Source of the DNA: an uncultured Flavobacteriaceae bacterium
GTDB lineage: Bacteria > Bacteroidota > Bacteroidia > Flavobacteriales > Flavobacteriaceae
NCBI GenBank assembly: GCA_947497245.1
Contig: CANMFO010000001.1
Location: 1,644,290 to 1,708,289 of the forward strand
Length of the DNA: 64,000 bases
Direction: 5' to 3'
The notes under the pieces are model-generated. The model did no database searches. It saw only the letters and a program-made list of their open reading frames with translations, and was not told where the DNA came from. Shown here one piece after another: positions 7,746 to 17,383 of the stretch. Each line of letters begins with the position of its first letter. Position 1 is the stretch's first letter. The position numbers and the translations under genes were made by a program.

Positions 7746-9950
7746 ATGGAGAAAATGCCAGAAGAGAAAGATCAGGAAATACAGGAGTCCCTAGAGGGTA
7801 AGGAAGCGCAGAATGATGCAAAGGTAGTTCCGAATGCCGCGGAAAAAAGTGAAAACGAAAAACTTGTAAAAGAAGTTCAAGAATCCCCAGTCGATATGGA
7901 AAAATCAGAGGAGGCCCAAGCGGTTTCCGATACCGGGGAACAAAAGGAGACCGTTGCCCCTACCGAAGCCAAGGAAGTCCAGGACGATCCCAAGGTCGTT
8001 TCGGATTCCGGGGACCTCTCGGGGAAAGAGGCCTCCACTTCCGAGAAAAGCGATGACGAGACCGATAAAAAGGCGAAAGAAAGGGATGAGGAAAAGGTGC
8101 TTGCGGAAATTGATGAGGAAAACGCCGAGGATGCCGAGGACCACTACAACAAGCATAGGCACCACATCCCCTTATTGGACTACCATTCCATGCCCATGGA
8201 AAATTTGGTGGGCGAACTACAGCGATTGGTGCGTAACGAAAAGGTCCAGGCCATTAAAAAACATGTGGATGGCATTAAATACGAGTTCGACCTCAAGTTC
8301 CAAGATTTCATAGAAGGGAAGAAGGAGGAATTTATCAGTGGGGGCGGTAATGAAATTGATTTTAAGTACAATTCCAATACCAAGCGACAGTTTAACGAGG
8401 TCTATGCCGATTACCGCGAGAAACGGGACCAATACTACAAAAACCTGGAGAACACCCTTAAGGAAAACCTTACCAAACGATTGGAGATCATCGAAGGAAT
8501 CAAGGGGTTGGTCAATGTTGAGGAAGATATCAATACCACCTACAAGAACTTCAAGGAGCTTCAGGAAAGATGGCGCGGGGCGGGCCCAGTTCCAAGGAAC
8601 AATTACAACGATGTGTGGCGCACCTACCAGCACCATATCGAAATTTTCTACGACTTCCTTCACCTGAACCGCGAACTTCGCGATCTTGATTTTAAACACA
8701 ACCTGGAGGAAAAGACCAAACTGGTAGAGCGCGCCGAGGCCCTGGCCAATGAAAAAGATCTTGGAAAGGCCTTTAGGGACCTGCAACAATTGCACAAAAT
8801 CTGGAAAGAGGAAATAGGTCCCGTGGACCGGGAACATCGGGATGCGATTTGGGAGCGTTTCAGCAACGCCACCAAGATACTCCATCAAAGGCGGCAGGAA
8901 CACCAAAAAGAACTGGACACCCTCTACGAGGAAAATTTGGTGCAGAAAAATGGGATTATTTCAAAAATCAGTGCCATCGCCGACGCCGTGGCGAACAACC
9001 ACAGGGCGCTACAACAGCAGATCCGCGAAATCGGGGAACTACGGGACGCCTTCTTTAAGGCAGGTAAAGTCCCCCAGCATTCCAACGAGGCAACATGGAC
9101 GGCTTTTAAAGGGGCCACGCGAAAGTTCAATCACAACAAGAACACCTTCTACAAAAACCTCAAAAAAGAACAACAGCAGAATCTCGATAAAAAAAGGGAA
9201 CTGTTGGCACTGGCCGTTTCACTGAAAGACAGCGAGGAATGGGAGATGGCGACCCAAGAAATGAAGCGTATCCAGAGCGATTGGAAAAAAATAGGACATG
9301 TGCCCCGCAAATTTTCCGATAGTATATGGAAAGAGTTCAAAACGGCCTGCAACCACTATTTCGATCGGTTGCACGCTTTGAAGAACAGTGCCCACAAGGA
9401 GGAAGCCGAAAACTTGGTAAAAAAGACCGCCTGTCTCGAAAGGCTTCGGGCGTTCGCACCTAGTGGGGAGAGGAGCGCCGACCTGGAAAAGGTCAAAGAA
9501 TTCATAGCAGAATGGAAGGGATACGGAAGAGTGCCCTTCAAACAAAAGAACATTGACCAAAAGTTCAACAAAACCTTGGATGCCCTATTCAAAAAAATGG
9601 ATGTGGGCCGACAGGAATCCGAACTCTTGAGATACGGCAATAAAATACATCGGTTGTCAAAAGCCGAGGACAGCGGTAGGGCCCTGAGCAATGAGCGGCA
9701 GTTCATACGCAAGAAAATCGAGGAGTCCAAAAGCCAAATCCGACAGTTGGAGAACAACATGCAATTCTTTTCGAACACCTCAGAAGACAGCCCCTTGGTC
9801 AAAGAGGTGGTCAAAAACCTGAACGGGCACAAAGAGGCCCTCGAAACCTGGAAGGGCAAGTTGAAAAAGCTGAACATCATGGCAAACAATCTCAACAAGG
9901 CCGCGGAGGAAGACGACGCTGCGGAAGCGGCCCGTTCGGAGGAAGAGTGA
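7746..9950 (+). CDS. DUF349 repeat protein
   Basis: This 734-residue cytoplasmic protein starts with a strongly charged low-complexity part (about residues 1-140, rich in Glu, Lys, Ser and Asp). Five DUF349 modules follow, each marked by a W/F...G-x-V-P turn: QERWRGAGPVPRN, HKIWKEEIGPVDRE, RDAFFKAGKVPQH, QSDWKKIGHVPRK and IAEWKGYGRVPFK. Each module is predicted as an all-helical hairpin. A coiled coil (about 655-710) and an acidic end follow. The family is common beside aroE in flavobacteria; its molecular role is not established, so I assign none. No signal peptide or membrane segment is present. Confidence 0.85.
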   Translation: MEKMPEEKDQEIQESLEGKEAQNDAKVVPNAAEKSENEKLVKEVQESPVDMEKSEEAQAVSDTGEQKETVAPTEAKEVQDDPKVVSDSGDLSGKEASTSEKSDDETDKKAKERDEEKVLAEIDEENAEDAEDHYNKHRHHIPLLDYHSMPMENLVGELQRLVRNEKVQAIKKHVDGIKYEFDLKFQDFIEGKKEEFISGGGNEIDFKYNSNTKRQFNEVYADYREKRDQYYKNLENTLKENLTKRLEIIEGIKGLVNVEEDINTTYKNFKELQERWRGAGPVPRNNYNDVWRTYQHHIEIFYDFLHLNRELRDLDFKHNLEEKTKLVERAEALANEKDLGKAFRDLQQLHKIWKEEIGPVDREHRDAIWERFSNATKILHQRRQEHQKELDTLYEENLVQKNGIISKISAIADAVANNHRALQQQIREIGELRDAFFKAGKVPQHSNEATWTAFKGATRKFNHNKNTFYKNLKKEQQQNLDKKRELLALAVSLKDSEEWEMATQEMKRIQSDWKKIGHVPRKFSDSIWKEFKTACNHYFDRLHALKNSAHKEEAENLVKKTACLERLRAFAPSGERSADLEKVKEFIAEWKGYGRVPFKQKNIDQKFNKTLDALFKKMDVGRQESELLRYGNKIHRLSKAEDSGRALSNERQFIRKKIEESKSQIRQLENNMQFFSNTSEDSPLVKEVVKNLNGHKEALETWKGKLKKLNIMANNLNKAAEEDDAAEAARSEEE

Positions 9951-10084
9951 ATCCGGACAGGTGTAAAAAATGTAAACGTCGTATCGACACCATAGGGGCA
10001 AGCATTCAGCATCAAAGTTCCGCTGGACCATCGGTTGCCTAAACCTATATCCTTTCAATAAAAAATCACCACGAACAAGTTGCC

Positions 10085-10588
10085 ATGGAGCCATTTGAAC
10101 AAATCGTCAAAAAACTCGGTTTAACACCCCATCCCGAAGGGGGTTTTTTCAAAGAAACCTATAGAAGTAAGGGCGAGATCAACACGGATAGCCTACCTTC
10201 CGATTATGATGGAAAAAGAAACTATGCCACCAGCATTTACTTTCTGCTCACCTCCGATACCTTTTCGGCCTTCCACAGAATCAGACAAGACGAAATTTGG
10301 CACTTTTACGACGGCTCCCCGATACGCTTGCATACCATTTCCGAAACAGGGGAACACAAGGAACACCTTATTGGGCGGGATTTCTCCAAGGGACAGGTAC
10401 CACAGCTCGTTGTTCCTGGAGGACAGTGGTTCGCGGCGACCGTGGTGCGCGAAAACGATTATGCCTTGGTAGGGTGCACGGTGTCCCCGGGCTTCAGCTT
10501 CCAAGATTTTGAACTTCCGTCCAAAAAAGAACTGATCGCCAAATTTCCCATGCACGCACAACTGATCGATGCGTTCACAAATCATTGA
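10085..10588 (+). CDS. Cupin-fold protein (DUF985)
   Basis: The 167-residue protein matches the DUF985 or cupin_5 family across its full length: LTPHPEGGFFKETYRS (residues 12-27), ATSIYFLLTSDTFSAFHRI and DEIWHFYDGSPIRLH carry the conserved cupin strands and the two candidate metal or ligand histidines, and GCTVSPGFSFQDFEL is the C-terminal signature. Members are small beta-barrel enzymes or sugar-binding proteins of unknown reaction. It lies 18 bases before the cyclase-family gene, so both are probably one transcript. Confidence 0.85.
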   Translation: MEPFEQIVKKLGLTPHPEGGFFKETYRSKGEINTDSLPSDYDGKRNYATSIYFLLTSDTFSAFHRIRQDEIWHFYDGSPIRLHTISETGEHKEHLIGRDFSKGQVPQLVVPGGQWFAATVVRENDYALVGCTVSPGFSFQDFELPSKKELIAKFPMHAQLIDAFTNH

Positions 10589-10606
10589 AACGATTACGAT
10601 CGCCCT

Positions 10607-11368
10607 ATGAAAATCATCGACCTTTCCAAGCCCATACAGTACAATCCCTCCGACCCTTGGTTCATGAAGGTAAGAATAAAACATAAACCCCATCGAAAGG
10701 CAAAATGGCTGATCCGTGCCCTAGGCCTGCCCTTTAAACTTTTTCCGAAGGATTTTGTGGGTTGGGCGGACGATAGCATCCGAAAAATGGGGGTCCATTC
10801 GACCACCCATATAGATGCTCCCTGGCATTATTCCCCTACCACCAACGGAAAAAGGTCAAAAACCATAGACGAAATTCCCTTGGAATGGTGCTTTGGTGAG
10901 GGCTTGGTGATCGATATGAAGCACAAAGCTGACTTTGACCCCATTACCAAAAACGATATTGTGTCTTTTTTGAAGAAGAACGACCTGTCGCTGGAGGCGG
11001 GGAACATCGTGCTGATCAAAACCGGCAGGGATGTTTACAACGGCACCAAGGATTTCCATAAAAGAGGTACCGGAATGAGTGCAGGGGCCACCGAATGGCT
11101 CATCGACCAAGGGATCAAAGTGATGGGCATTGATGCCTGGGGATGGGACCTGCCCCTACCCTATATGCTAAAAAAGGCAAAGGAAACCGGAAATTCAGAA
11201 CTGTTTTGGGAAGCCCATTTGGTAGGTAAAAGAAAGGAATATTGCCATATGGAACAATTGGTGAACCTGGACGCGCTTCCCTATGTCGGTTTTAAGGTGG
11301 CCGTCTTTCCCTTGAAAATTGTTGGCGCTTCGGCCGCACCGGCCCGGGTGGTGGCACTATTGGATTAG
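10607..11368 (+). CDS. Cyclase-family metal-dependent hydrolase
   Basis: The 253-residue product belongs to the cyclase family that includes kynurenine formamidase. The metal-binding motif HxxxHxDxxxH is intact at His64, His68, Asp70 and His74 (HSTTHIDAPWH). Later family features include LIKTGRDV, GMSAGATEWLIDQGIKVMGI and EQLVNLDALP. It probably hydrolyses an amide or lactone. The usual kynurenine pathway genes are absent nearby, so a formamidase function is not implied. No export signal. Confidence 0.85.
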   Translation: MKIIDLSKPIQYNPSDPWFMKVRIKHKPHRKAKWLIRALGLPFKLFPKDFVGWADDSIRKMGVHSTTHIDAPWHYSPTTNGKRSKTIDEIPLEWCFGEGLVIDMKHKADFDPITKNDIVSFLKKNDLSLEAGNIVLIKTGRDVYNGTKDFHKRGTGMSAGATEWLIDQGIKVMGIDAWGWDLPLPYMLKKAKETGNSELFWEAHLVGKRKEYCHMEQLVNLDALPYVGFKVAVFPLKIVGASAAPARVVALLD

Positions 11369-11438
11369 CCGGCCATTTTTTCAATTTCGATCATGTCGCG
11401 CGAGGCTTTCGAAAGTCCACATTATGCCCCTGGCCACC

Positions 11439-14400
11439 CTACTCCGGTTTCTTTACCTTTAAAGTCGTCAGGTATTCCACCAAATCGACCAACTCGTCCT
11501 CCCGCATTACCTTGTGCAATCCTTCGGTCATCAAGGATTGATCCATGGCCCGAATATCGGCGACCTCTTCAAGCGGTACCTTCGTATGCACCCCGCCCAT
11601 CATGTTCAGGGTAAGATCATCTTCGGTCCTGCCCAAAATATAACCGGTATATGTGGAGCTGTCCCTCATTTTGACAGAGTATCCTTCATAGCCAAAACTG
11701 ATCCCTGCGCTGGGGCTGATGATGTTCGAATACAAAAACTGTTTTGAGAGTTTGTTACCTATATCGGAAAGCGCGGGGCCAAATTCAATTCCGGTACCCC
11801 CTGCCACATGGCATGAACTGCAGTACATTTCATATATTTCCCTGCCACGGCCTACGTTTCCCTTCTCCGCCATCAAGCGATCCACATCGATATCGGTGTT
11901 TGTATCCGAATCCAAAAAACTGGGGGCATTTTCACGGATTTCATTGTCCCAACTGTTCATTAGTTTGAGTACAGCGGTAGTTTTATGCTCTTCCGCCAAT
12001 TTCCCTTTCTCCAAAAGTGCGTATAATCTGTGCTGTCCGTCCCAAGTGTTTCCCAAGGCTTCCACTACCTTTCGTTTCAATGGATGGCTAAGATTCTTTT
12101 TCCCGAGACTCTCCACGAGCAGATCGGCCGCCAAAGGGTTGTTTATATTGCCCAACAGGCTCAACACCTCCATCTTATCGGATTCCGCCATATTGGATTC
12201 CAGGTTATCCGCTACCAATTGTTTCCCTCCCGATGCAAATAATATTGCGCCTGCTTCATTTCGCAGATCTTCATCCAATCGGGAATTGGAGACCATACGC
12301 AACAAAGCTTCTTTTTGGTCCAGGATCTTTAGGTTCTTGATGGCCACCAACCACTCGGGGGTACCTTCTATATTCGGTAAGATACTCTTTACCAGTTGCA
12401 TATTCCTATGGGACCCGTTCACAAAATCTTCATCCAACTGGCCGATTGCCAGTGCCTGTATTTCAGGGCCCAAGGGGTGCTCATTTTCCAAAAGCGCCAT
12501 CAAAATAGCATTTTTATCCCCATTCCGTTTAAAGCTAAAGGCTCTAAAATAGGACGGTAGTTTTTCCCTTGAAACATTTTTATCCCGTATCATCTCAGCC
12601 AAAAGGGGCACGGTTGCATCGGCCTGCACCCGCCAGACAATTTCCTTTCCCGCTCCATTCTTCCAAGAATCGGCCACTTCGGTCTTCCAAAAACGAAAGT
12701 AAAGATTGGGATATTTATCCGAACCGATACCTAGGGCTTCCAAATACCAACGATCGCCGCCTTGGTATTGTTTTGCGAGGGCGGCCCACAGCTCCGCGGC
12801 CCTGGTCGTTCCCAAATTCTTTAGGGCAATGGCCACTTCACGGCGTACCTGAACCGATTCATCGTCCACCATTCTGGTCAGGTATCCTTCCAGATTCGTC
12901 GGATCCATGTATCGGGCCATTCTGATTCCCTGGATTCGAAATTGGGCCTCCTTGTCCGAAAGGGCCAAGTTGATATACTCCCTGGTCTTCGTTGGGATTT
13001 TCACTCCGATCCACAGCGCCCTTGCCTTGGCCGTTCCGCCTTTCGCCATTAAGGTCGATAAATGTGGCTCGGCCCCTTCACCCATTTGATTGAGGTATTG
13101 CCAGGACCTATAGAACATATCCATGTTGCCCGACAACAGCCCCTTGGAAGCATCCTCTCCGGTAGCCATATTGTATGGTGCAGGTCTATAGTTCCCATCC
13201 AACGAAAGGTGATATATCCTTCCCTGTAGAAGGTCCTCGGCCTTATGGCCACCAACACCGCCATCGTACCAATCGCATATGAAAAGAGATCCATCCGGGG
13301 CAACCGTCACATCGGAGGGCCTGAACCAATCGTCATGACTCCCTACCAAATCCTCGACTTTTGCTTCGTAACCCGCTCCCTTTTCCGAGATACCATAGGC
13401 GCGCACTACATTATGGCCCGGTTCACAATGGATCAATTTATTTTGATACGCTTTGGGCAGCAATCGATCTTCATAGACCAAAATTCCCGTAGGGGAACCC
13501 GAACCTGTCTGCAGCAGGTTGGGCACCGTTCCCGGATCGTTCAAATGCCAGTGCCTTTTAGGGATTTCCTCGCTCCATCCGGGTCTGCGCTCCCGCCAAT
13601 TGCTACCGGTCAATTTGTCCTTAAACCCATAATTGCCATATTCGAGCAAAAAATTCAAACGGGTACCTTGGTTTCCATCATCGTCATTGTCGGATTGCCA
13701 CAGGTTGCCATGGGAATCCATCGCAAGTTCATAGGGGTTCCTGAAATTATGTGCCAGTACCTCAATGTTCTTGCCGTCCGGGTCCATGCGAAAAACCATC
13801 CCTTCCCGATACGGATTGCCATCGGCAACCACCTCGTCTCCATGGATATCCAGTATTGACCTACCCTCCTTGTCCAACAAGCGCTTCCCGTTGTTTCCGT
13901 AGTTAAAGTACAAACGTCCGTCGGGGCCGAATACCACTGCATGCACCCCATGATCGTGGTCGGCCCCCTCAATTCCCGTGAACAGTACCTCCTTCGAATC
14001 CGGAACATCATCCCCATCGGAATCGGTAAATATCAGCACATTGGGACTCACGGAAACGATGATCTTATCGCCCAGTACCACGATTCCCAAAGCCGAATTT
14101 ACATCCTCGCCCTGGTAAAAGACCTTTCGGCTGTCGGCGGTACCATCTCCATCGGTGTCTTCCAAAATCAAAATCCTATCGCCCTGGTCGTCATAGGTAT
14201 TGTTTGGATTGGCAAACAAACGGTAATTTCGACCCTCGCACACCCATATCCTGCCCTTGACATCTATGGCCATGTTCGTGGGATTGCTGACCATGGGTTC
14301 CGAAGCAAAGAGGGACAGTTTCAGACCATCGGCCACCTCCATCGACTGCAGCGCATTTTCGGGTTTTCGCTTTTCTTCTTCCGAAAGCAGTGCAAAAGCA

Positions 14401-14489
14401 TGTTCCGAACCGGAATTTTCTTTGTTTTTGCAAGAAAGGGACAGTACCCAAAATATCAGTAGCAATGGACGTAGTGTTTTGAACAACAT
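11439..14489 (-). CDS. PVC-type c-type cytochrome lipoprotein with beta-propeller and HEAT-like region
   Basis: This 1016-residue protein begins with a lipoprotein signal (VLSLSC, lipidated Cys near residue 20), so it is anchored on the periplasmic side. Residues about 50-440 form a PVC-type membrane-bound-dehydrogenase propeller (MAIDVKGRIWVCEGRNYR, ILEDTDGDGTADS, FRNPYELAMDSHGNLW, DVTVAPDGSLFICDWYDGG). A helical HEAT-like part follows (about 470-860). The C-terminus is a c-type haem domain with CSSCH at 890-894. The whole is a predicted periplasmic sugar or alcohol oxidising protein; the substrate is unknown. I chose the ATG at 14489 rather than a TTG one codon upstream. It stands alone, convergent with the cyclase gene across 70 bases. 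Confidence 0.85.
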   Translation of the reverse strand: MLFKTLRPLLLIFWVLSLSCKNKENSGSEHAFALLSEEEKRKPENALQSMEVADGLKLSLFASEPMVSNPTNMAIDVKGRIWVCEGRNYRLFANPNNTYDDQGDRILILEDTDGDGTADSRKVFYQGEDVNSALGIVVLGDKIIVSVSPNVLIFTDSDGDDVPDSKEVLFTGIEGADHDHGVHAVVFGPDGRLYFNYGNNGKRLLDKEGRSILDIHGDEVVADGNPYREGMVFRMDPDGKNIEVLAHNFRNPYELAMDSHGNLWQSDNDDDGNQGTRLNFLLEYGNYGFKDKLTGSNWRERRPGWSEEIPKRHWHLNDPGTVPNLLQTGSGSPTGILVYEDRLLPKAYQNKLIHCEPGHNVVRAYGISEKGAGYEAKVEDLVGSHDDWFRPSDVTVAPDGSLFICDWYDGGVGGHKAEDLLQGRIYHLSLDGNYRPAPYNMATGEDASKGLLSGNMDMFYRSWQYLNQMGEGAEPHLSTLMAKGGTAKARALWIGVKIPTKTREYINLALSDKEAQFRIQGIRMARYMDPTNLEGYLTRMVDDESVQVRREVAIALKNLGTTRAAELWAALAKQYQGGDRWYLEALGIGSDKYPNLYFRFWKTEVADSWKNGAGKEIVWRVQADATVPLLAEMIRDKNVSREKLPSYFRAFSFKRNGDKNAILMALLENEHPLGPEIQALAIGQLDEDFVNGSHRNMQLVKSILPNIEGTPEWLVAIKNLKILDQKEALLRMVSNSRLDEDLRNEAGAILFASGGKQLVADNLESNMAESDKMEVLSLLGNINNPLAADLLVESLGKKNLSHPLKRKVVEALGNTWDGQHRLYALLEKGKLAEEHKTTAVLKLMNSWDNEIRENAPSFLDSDTNTDIDVDRLMAEKGNVGRGREIYEMYCSSCHVAGGTGIEFGPALSDIGNKLSKQFLYSNIISPSAGISFGYEGYSVKMRDSSTYTGYILGRTEDDLTLNMMGGVHTKVPLEEVADIRAMDQSLMTEGLHKVMREDELVDLVEYLTTLKVKKPE

Positions 14490-14656
14490 CAAAATAGTGA
14501 TTGATTAGTTCTTAAAATTAAAGAAAAATACGATGGGCCCCGTGCTCCGTGGATAGGTCTTTTCCCAATTCTTTTAACATTCCAACGGTATTTTCCAATT
14601 GGCGTACCCTGCCCTACGGCTGTTCAACACAACGGTTCGCCTATAAAGGCAGGGAC

Positions 14657-14693
14657 AAAAAAAAAGAGCCCTTTGGATGGCTCTTTTTTTAAA
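14657..14693 (-). terminator. Rho-independent terminator of rny
   Basis: Read on the minus strand, an AT-flanked stem pairs GAGCC with GGCTC and extends through the flanking A and T runs to about twelve pairs around an eight-base loop, ending in a long T-run. It lies 13 bases past the rny stop codon. Confidence 0.85.
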
Positions 14694-14705
14694 GACTGAA
14701 GTTCG

Positions 14706-16280
14706 CTATTTTGCAACGTTCACCGCGCGGGTTTCCCGGATTACGGTAACCTTTACCTGTCCTGGATAGGTCATATCGGTCTGTATCTTCTGGGAAATCT
14801 CAAAAGATAGTTCGGCAGCCTTGTCATCGCTCACTTTTTCGCTTTCAACGATTACGCGAAGTTCCCTGCCCGCCTGTATGGCATATGCTTTTTGAACTCC
14901 GCCAAAACCAAAGGCTATATCCTCCAAATCCTTGAGGCGTTGAATGTACGAATCGAGCACCTGCCTCCTGGCACCTGGTCTCGCGCCACTGATGGCATCA
15001 CAGACCTGCACTATCGGAGAGATCAGTGTTTTCATTTCAATCTCGTCGTGGTGGGCCCCAATGGCGTTGCACACATCTTCTTTTTCCCCAAATTTTTCGG
15101 CCCACTGCATTCCCAAAATAGCATGTGGGGTCTCAATTTCCGCTTCGGTGTTGGGCACCTTACCGATATCGTGCAGGAGTCCGGCACGTTTGGCAAGCTT
15201 TGGGTTCAGTCCCAGTTCAGCCGCCATCACACCACATAATTTGGCTACTTCCCGTGAATGTTGTAGTAGGTTTTGACCATAGGAAGATCGATATTTCATG
15301 CGTCCGACCGCCCTGATGAGCTCTGGATGCAATCCGTGTATCCCCAGATCTATTACGGCCCGCTTGCCCACCTCAACGATTTCCTGTTCTATCTGTTTCT
15401 CGGTCTTTTTTACAATTTCCTCTATTCTTGCCGGATGGATCCTGCCATCGGTCACCAATTTGTGCAAGGACAAACGCGCCACTTCCCTACGTACCGAATC
15501 AAAACAGGACAGGATGATGGCTTCGGGGGTATCGTCAACGATGATCTCTACTCCAGTGGCCGATTCCAAAGCCCTTATGTTTCGGCCCTCCCGTCCGATG
15601 ATACGTCCCTTAACATCGTCGGATTCCAGATTAAACACCGAAACGCAATTCTCCACTGCTTCCTCTGTACCGATTCGTTGGATGGTGTTGACCACTATTT
15701 TCCGGGCCTCCTGTTCGGCGGTTAACTTGGCCTCCTCCACGGTGCCTTGAATATAGGTCATGGCATCCGTTCTTGCGGTCTCTTTCAAAGATTCCAACAA
15801 CTGACTTTTGGCATCTTCCGCGGAAAGCCCCGAGATGACCTCCAACTGCTGTACCTGGTTCTTGTGCAGCTTTTCGAGTTCCGCTTGTTTTTTGCCATAG
15901 AACTCGCTCTTATGTTCCACGTCCTTGATCTTCCGCTCCAACTCGCTGTTCAATTTTTTGCTCTTGGCCAACTCACTGCTGACCTGTGATTCCTTGTCCC
16001 TGGTACGCTTCTCGGTCTCATTGATTTTTTTGTCCTTGTTGATGATGACCTTTTCATGTTCCGCCTTCAACTCCAAAAACTTTTCCTTGGCCTGGAAAAT
16101 CTTATCCTTTTTGATGTTCTCACCTTCCGATTTGGCATTTTTGATGATGGTGTCGGCCTCTTTTTTGGCATTGGCGGTGGTTCTGGACGCCTTTCCCTTT
16201 TCAAGGAATTTAGCGATTGCGAATCCTATTACAAGGCCTACGACCGCTGCTACTATTGTTGTTATTGATGTGCTATCCAT
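14706..16280 (-). CDS. rny: Ribonuclease Y
   Basis: The 524-residue protein is RNase Y, the membrane-bound endoribonuclease that starts mRNA decay. The order of parts is as expected: one N-terminal membrane helix (about residues 7-24), a long coiled coil (about 35-200), a KH RNA-binding domain with [10 protein letters not shown] at 225-234, and an HD hydrolase domain with His370-Asp371 in AGLLHDIGK. The ATG at 16280 gives the family length; a longer reading would run back into the upstream structured RNA. It lies downstream of zapA, with a probable 6S RNA in between. Confidence 0.95.
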   Translation of the reverse strand: MDSTSITTIVAAVVGLVIGFAIAKFLEKGKASRTTANAKKEADTIIKNAKSEGENIKKDKIFQAKEKFLELKAEHEKVIINKDKKINETEKRTRDKESQVSSELAKSKKLNSELERKIKDVEHKSEFYGKKQAELEKLHKNQVQQLEVISGLSAEDAKSQLLESLKETARTDAMTYIQGTVEEAKLTAEQEARKIVVNTIQRIGTEEAVENCVSVFNLESDDVKGRIIGREGRNIRALESATGVEIIVDDTPEAIILSCFDSVRREVARLSLHKLVTDGRIHPARIEEIVKKTEKQIEQEIVEVGKRAVIDLGIHGLHPELIRAVGRMKYRSSYGQNLLQHSREVAKLCGVMAAELGLNPKLAKRAGLLHDIGKVPNTEAEIETPHAILGMQWAEKFGEKEDVCNAIGAHHDEIEMKTLISPIVQVCDAISGARPGARRQVLDSYIQRLKDLEDIAFGFGGVQKAYAIQAGRELRVIVESEKVSDDKAAELSFEISQKIQTDMTYPGQVKVTVIRETRAVNVAK

Positions 16281-16301
16281 GGTTTGAGAATTAATTAAAC
16301 G

Positions 16302-16470
16302 AAAAAGCCCACATTGGGGAAGTTTTGCACAAACTCCAATAAACAGGTTTAGGGCTAACAGACCGATCAAGGATCCTTGTACTGGCAAGGCTTGCTTTTA
16401 CGATCTAAACTCACCCTTTTTAAACAAATTAACGTTGAGTTTGTCAAAAGATAATACCAATGTGGGCAGT
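16302..16470 (-). ncRNA. ssrS: Probable 6S RNA
   Basis: Between zapA and rny, and read with them, lies a strongly structured stretch. A perfect 11-bp closing stem pairs GCCCACATTGG (16457-16467, minus strand) with CCAATGTGGGC (16307-16317) and is followed by TTTTT. Inside it ACAAACTC pairs with GAGTTTGT, and the middle holds a large open region and a small apical hairpin, as in the rod with a central bubble that 6S RNA uses to mimic an open promoter. The size (about 165 nt) fits. In other bacteria 6S RNA often lies beside zapA. No protein-coding signal overlaps it. It is called from structure and position, not from a covariance search. Confidence 0.72.
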
Positions 16471-16489
16471 AACTTTTATTTATAAGAAC

Positions 16490-16786
16490 TTATTTCATAC
16501 CAAGCCTGGTGTTCACCAACTCGTCCAATGCCTTCAGGCGCTCCAAGGCCTCCAGGGTTCCCTGCGACTGATCGATGCCTTTCTGCTCAATTTTGGAAGC
16601 AAATTGCAAGGCGCACATGGCCAACACGTCCTGCTTATCGCGAACGGCATAGCTCTGCTCGAACTTTTTTGCCAATTGCTCAATGTTCTTAGCCGCTTTC
16701 CGTAAGCCTTCTTCCTGGCTTGGGTCAATGGTAAGGGGATATACCCTATCCGCAATCGAAAGCTTGATCTTGAGCTTTTCTGACAT
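16490..16786 (-). CDS. zapA: Cell division protein ZapA
   Basis: The 98-residue product is ZapA, which cross-links FtsZ filaments at the division site. The N-terminal beta-strand part KLKIKLSIADRVYPLTID and the long helix LRKAAKNIEQLAKKFEQSY...DVLAMCALQFASK are typical, and the length is normal. It follows a small coiled-coil gene by 14 bases and precedes the probable 6S RNA by about 20 bases. Confidence 0.92.
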   Translation of the reverse strand: MSEKLKIKLSIADRVYPLTIDPSQEEGLRKAAKNIEQLAKKFEQSYAVRDKQDVLAMCALQFASKIEQKGIDQSQGTLEALERLKALDELVNTRLGMK

Positions 16787-16800
16787 ACTATCTTGGACAA

Positions 16801-17091
16801 TTATTCAGAAAGTTGTGCGATGCAATGGTCCAACTCCCTGATCAATGTGTTTATCTTAAGCTTAGCTTGTGTTTTATTGGTATTACTGCCCAGCATCGAA
16901 TTCGCCATTTTGAGCGCGTTGTACTTCTCCTCCCACTCGGATACGGAACTGTTCACGGTCTCCTTTTCATTCTGTATGGAAACTAGTTCTTTTTCCAATT
17001 CTCGATTCGCCCGATGCAACATCTCCAAACGGTGCAACAACTTGCTAATTTTGTTTTCCAGGGAATCAACGATTTGAACCAATTCGCTCAT
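16801..17091 (-). CDS. Small coiled-coil protein upstream of zapA
   Basis: The 96-residue protein is almost all helix. A leucine-rich coiled coil runs from about residue 4 to 65 (IVDSLENKISKLLHRLEMLH, ANRELEKELVSIQNEKE), followed by a short helical tail LKINTLIRELDHCIAQLSE. It lacks a signal peptide. Its place directly before zapA suggests a role in the division ring, in the manner of ZapB, but no sequence match to ZapB can be claimed by eye. Confidence 0.8.
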   Translation of the reverse strand: MSELVQIVDSLENKISKLLHRLEMLHRANRELEKELVSIQNEKETVNSSVSEWEEKYNALKMANSMLGSNTNKTQAKLKINTLIRELDHCIAQLSE

Positions 17092-17115
17092 AAACGAAAT
17101 TCAATACTCTTTACA

Positions 17116-17146
17116 CAAAGTTAACATACATCTCACGACTTAGCAA
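17116..17146 (-). promoter_or_regulatory. Promoter of the coiled-coil/zapA/6S/rny unit
   Basis: On the minus strand an exact -7 box TAACTTTG (17116-17123) is preceded by TTG (17144-17146) at a spacing of 20 bases, which is normal for Bacteroidota sigma-A promoters. Transcription should begin near 17112, about 20 bases before the first start codon. Confidence 0.65.
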
Positions 17147-17383
17147 TACTTTTTTCAAATATTCTTCAAGTAATACTTTAATCCCCAAAAACCCGTTCAA
17201 TACAGGGTACTGATAATAATTTGGAAGGTTTTCCCGATTCGAAGTGGTTAATTACGTTCATCTGTTTAAATTTATCCCGTTTTTGTCGGAGAGGGGCCAT
17301 TCTCCGATAACTATGCCGCCCCGTTTACCACCGGCGCCATGTCGAAAACTATTTTGGCCCATTTTATGCTATGCAGTATAGAT

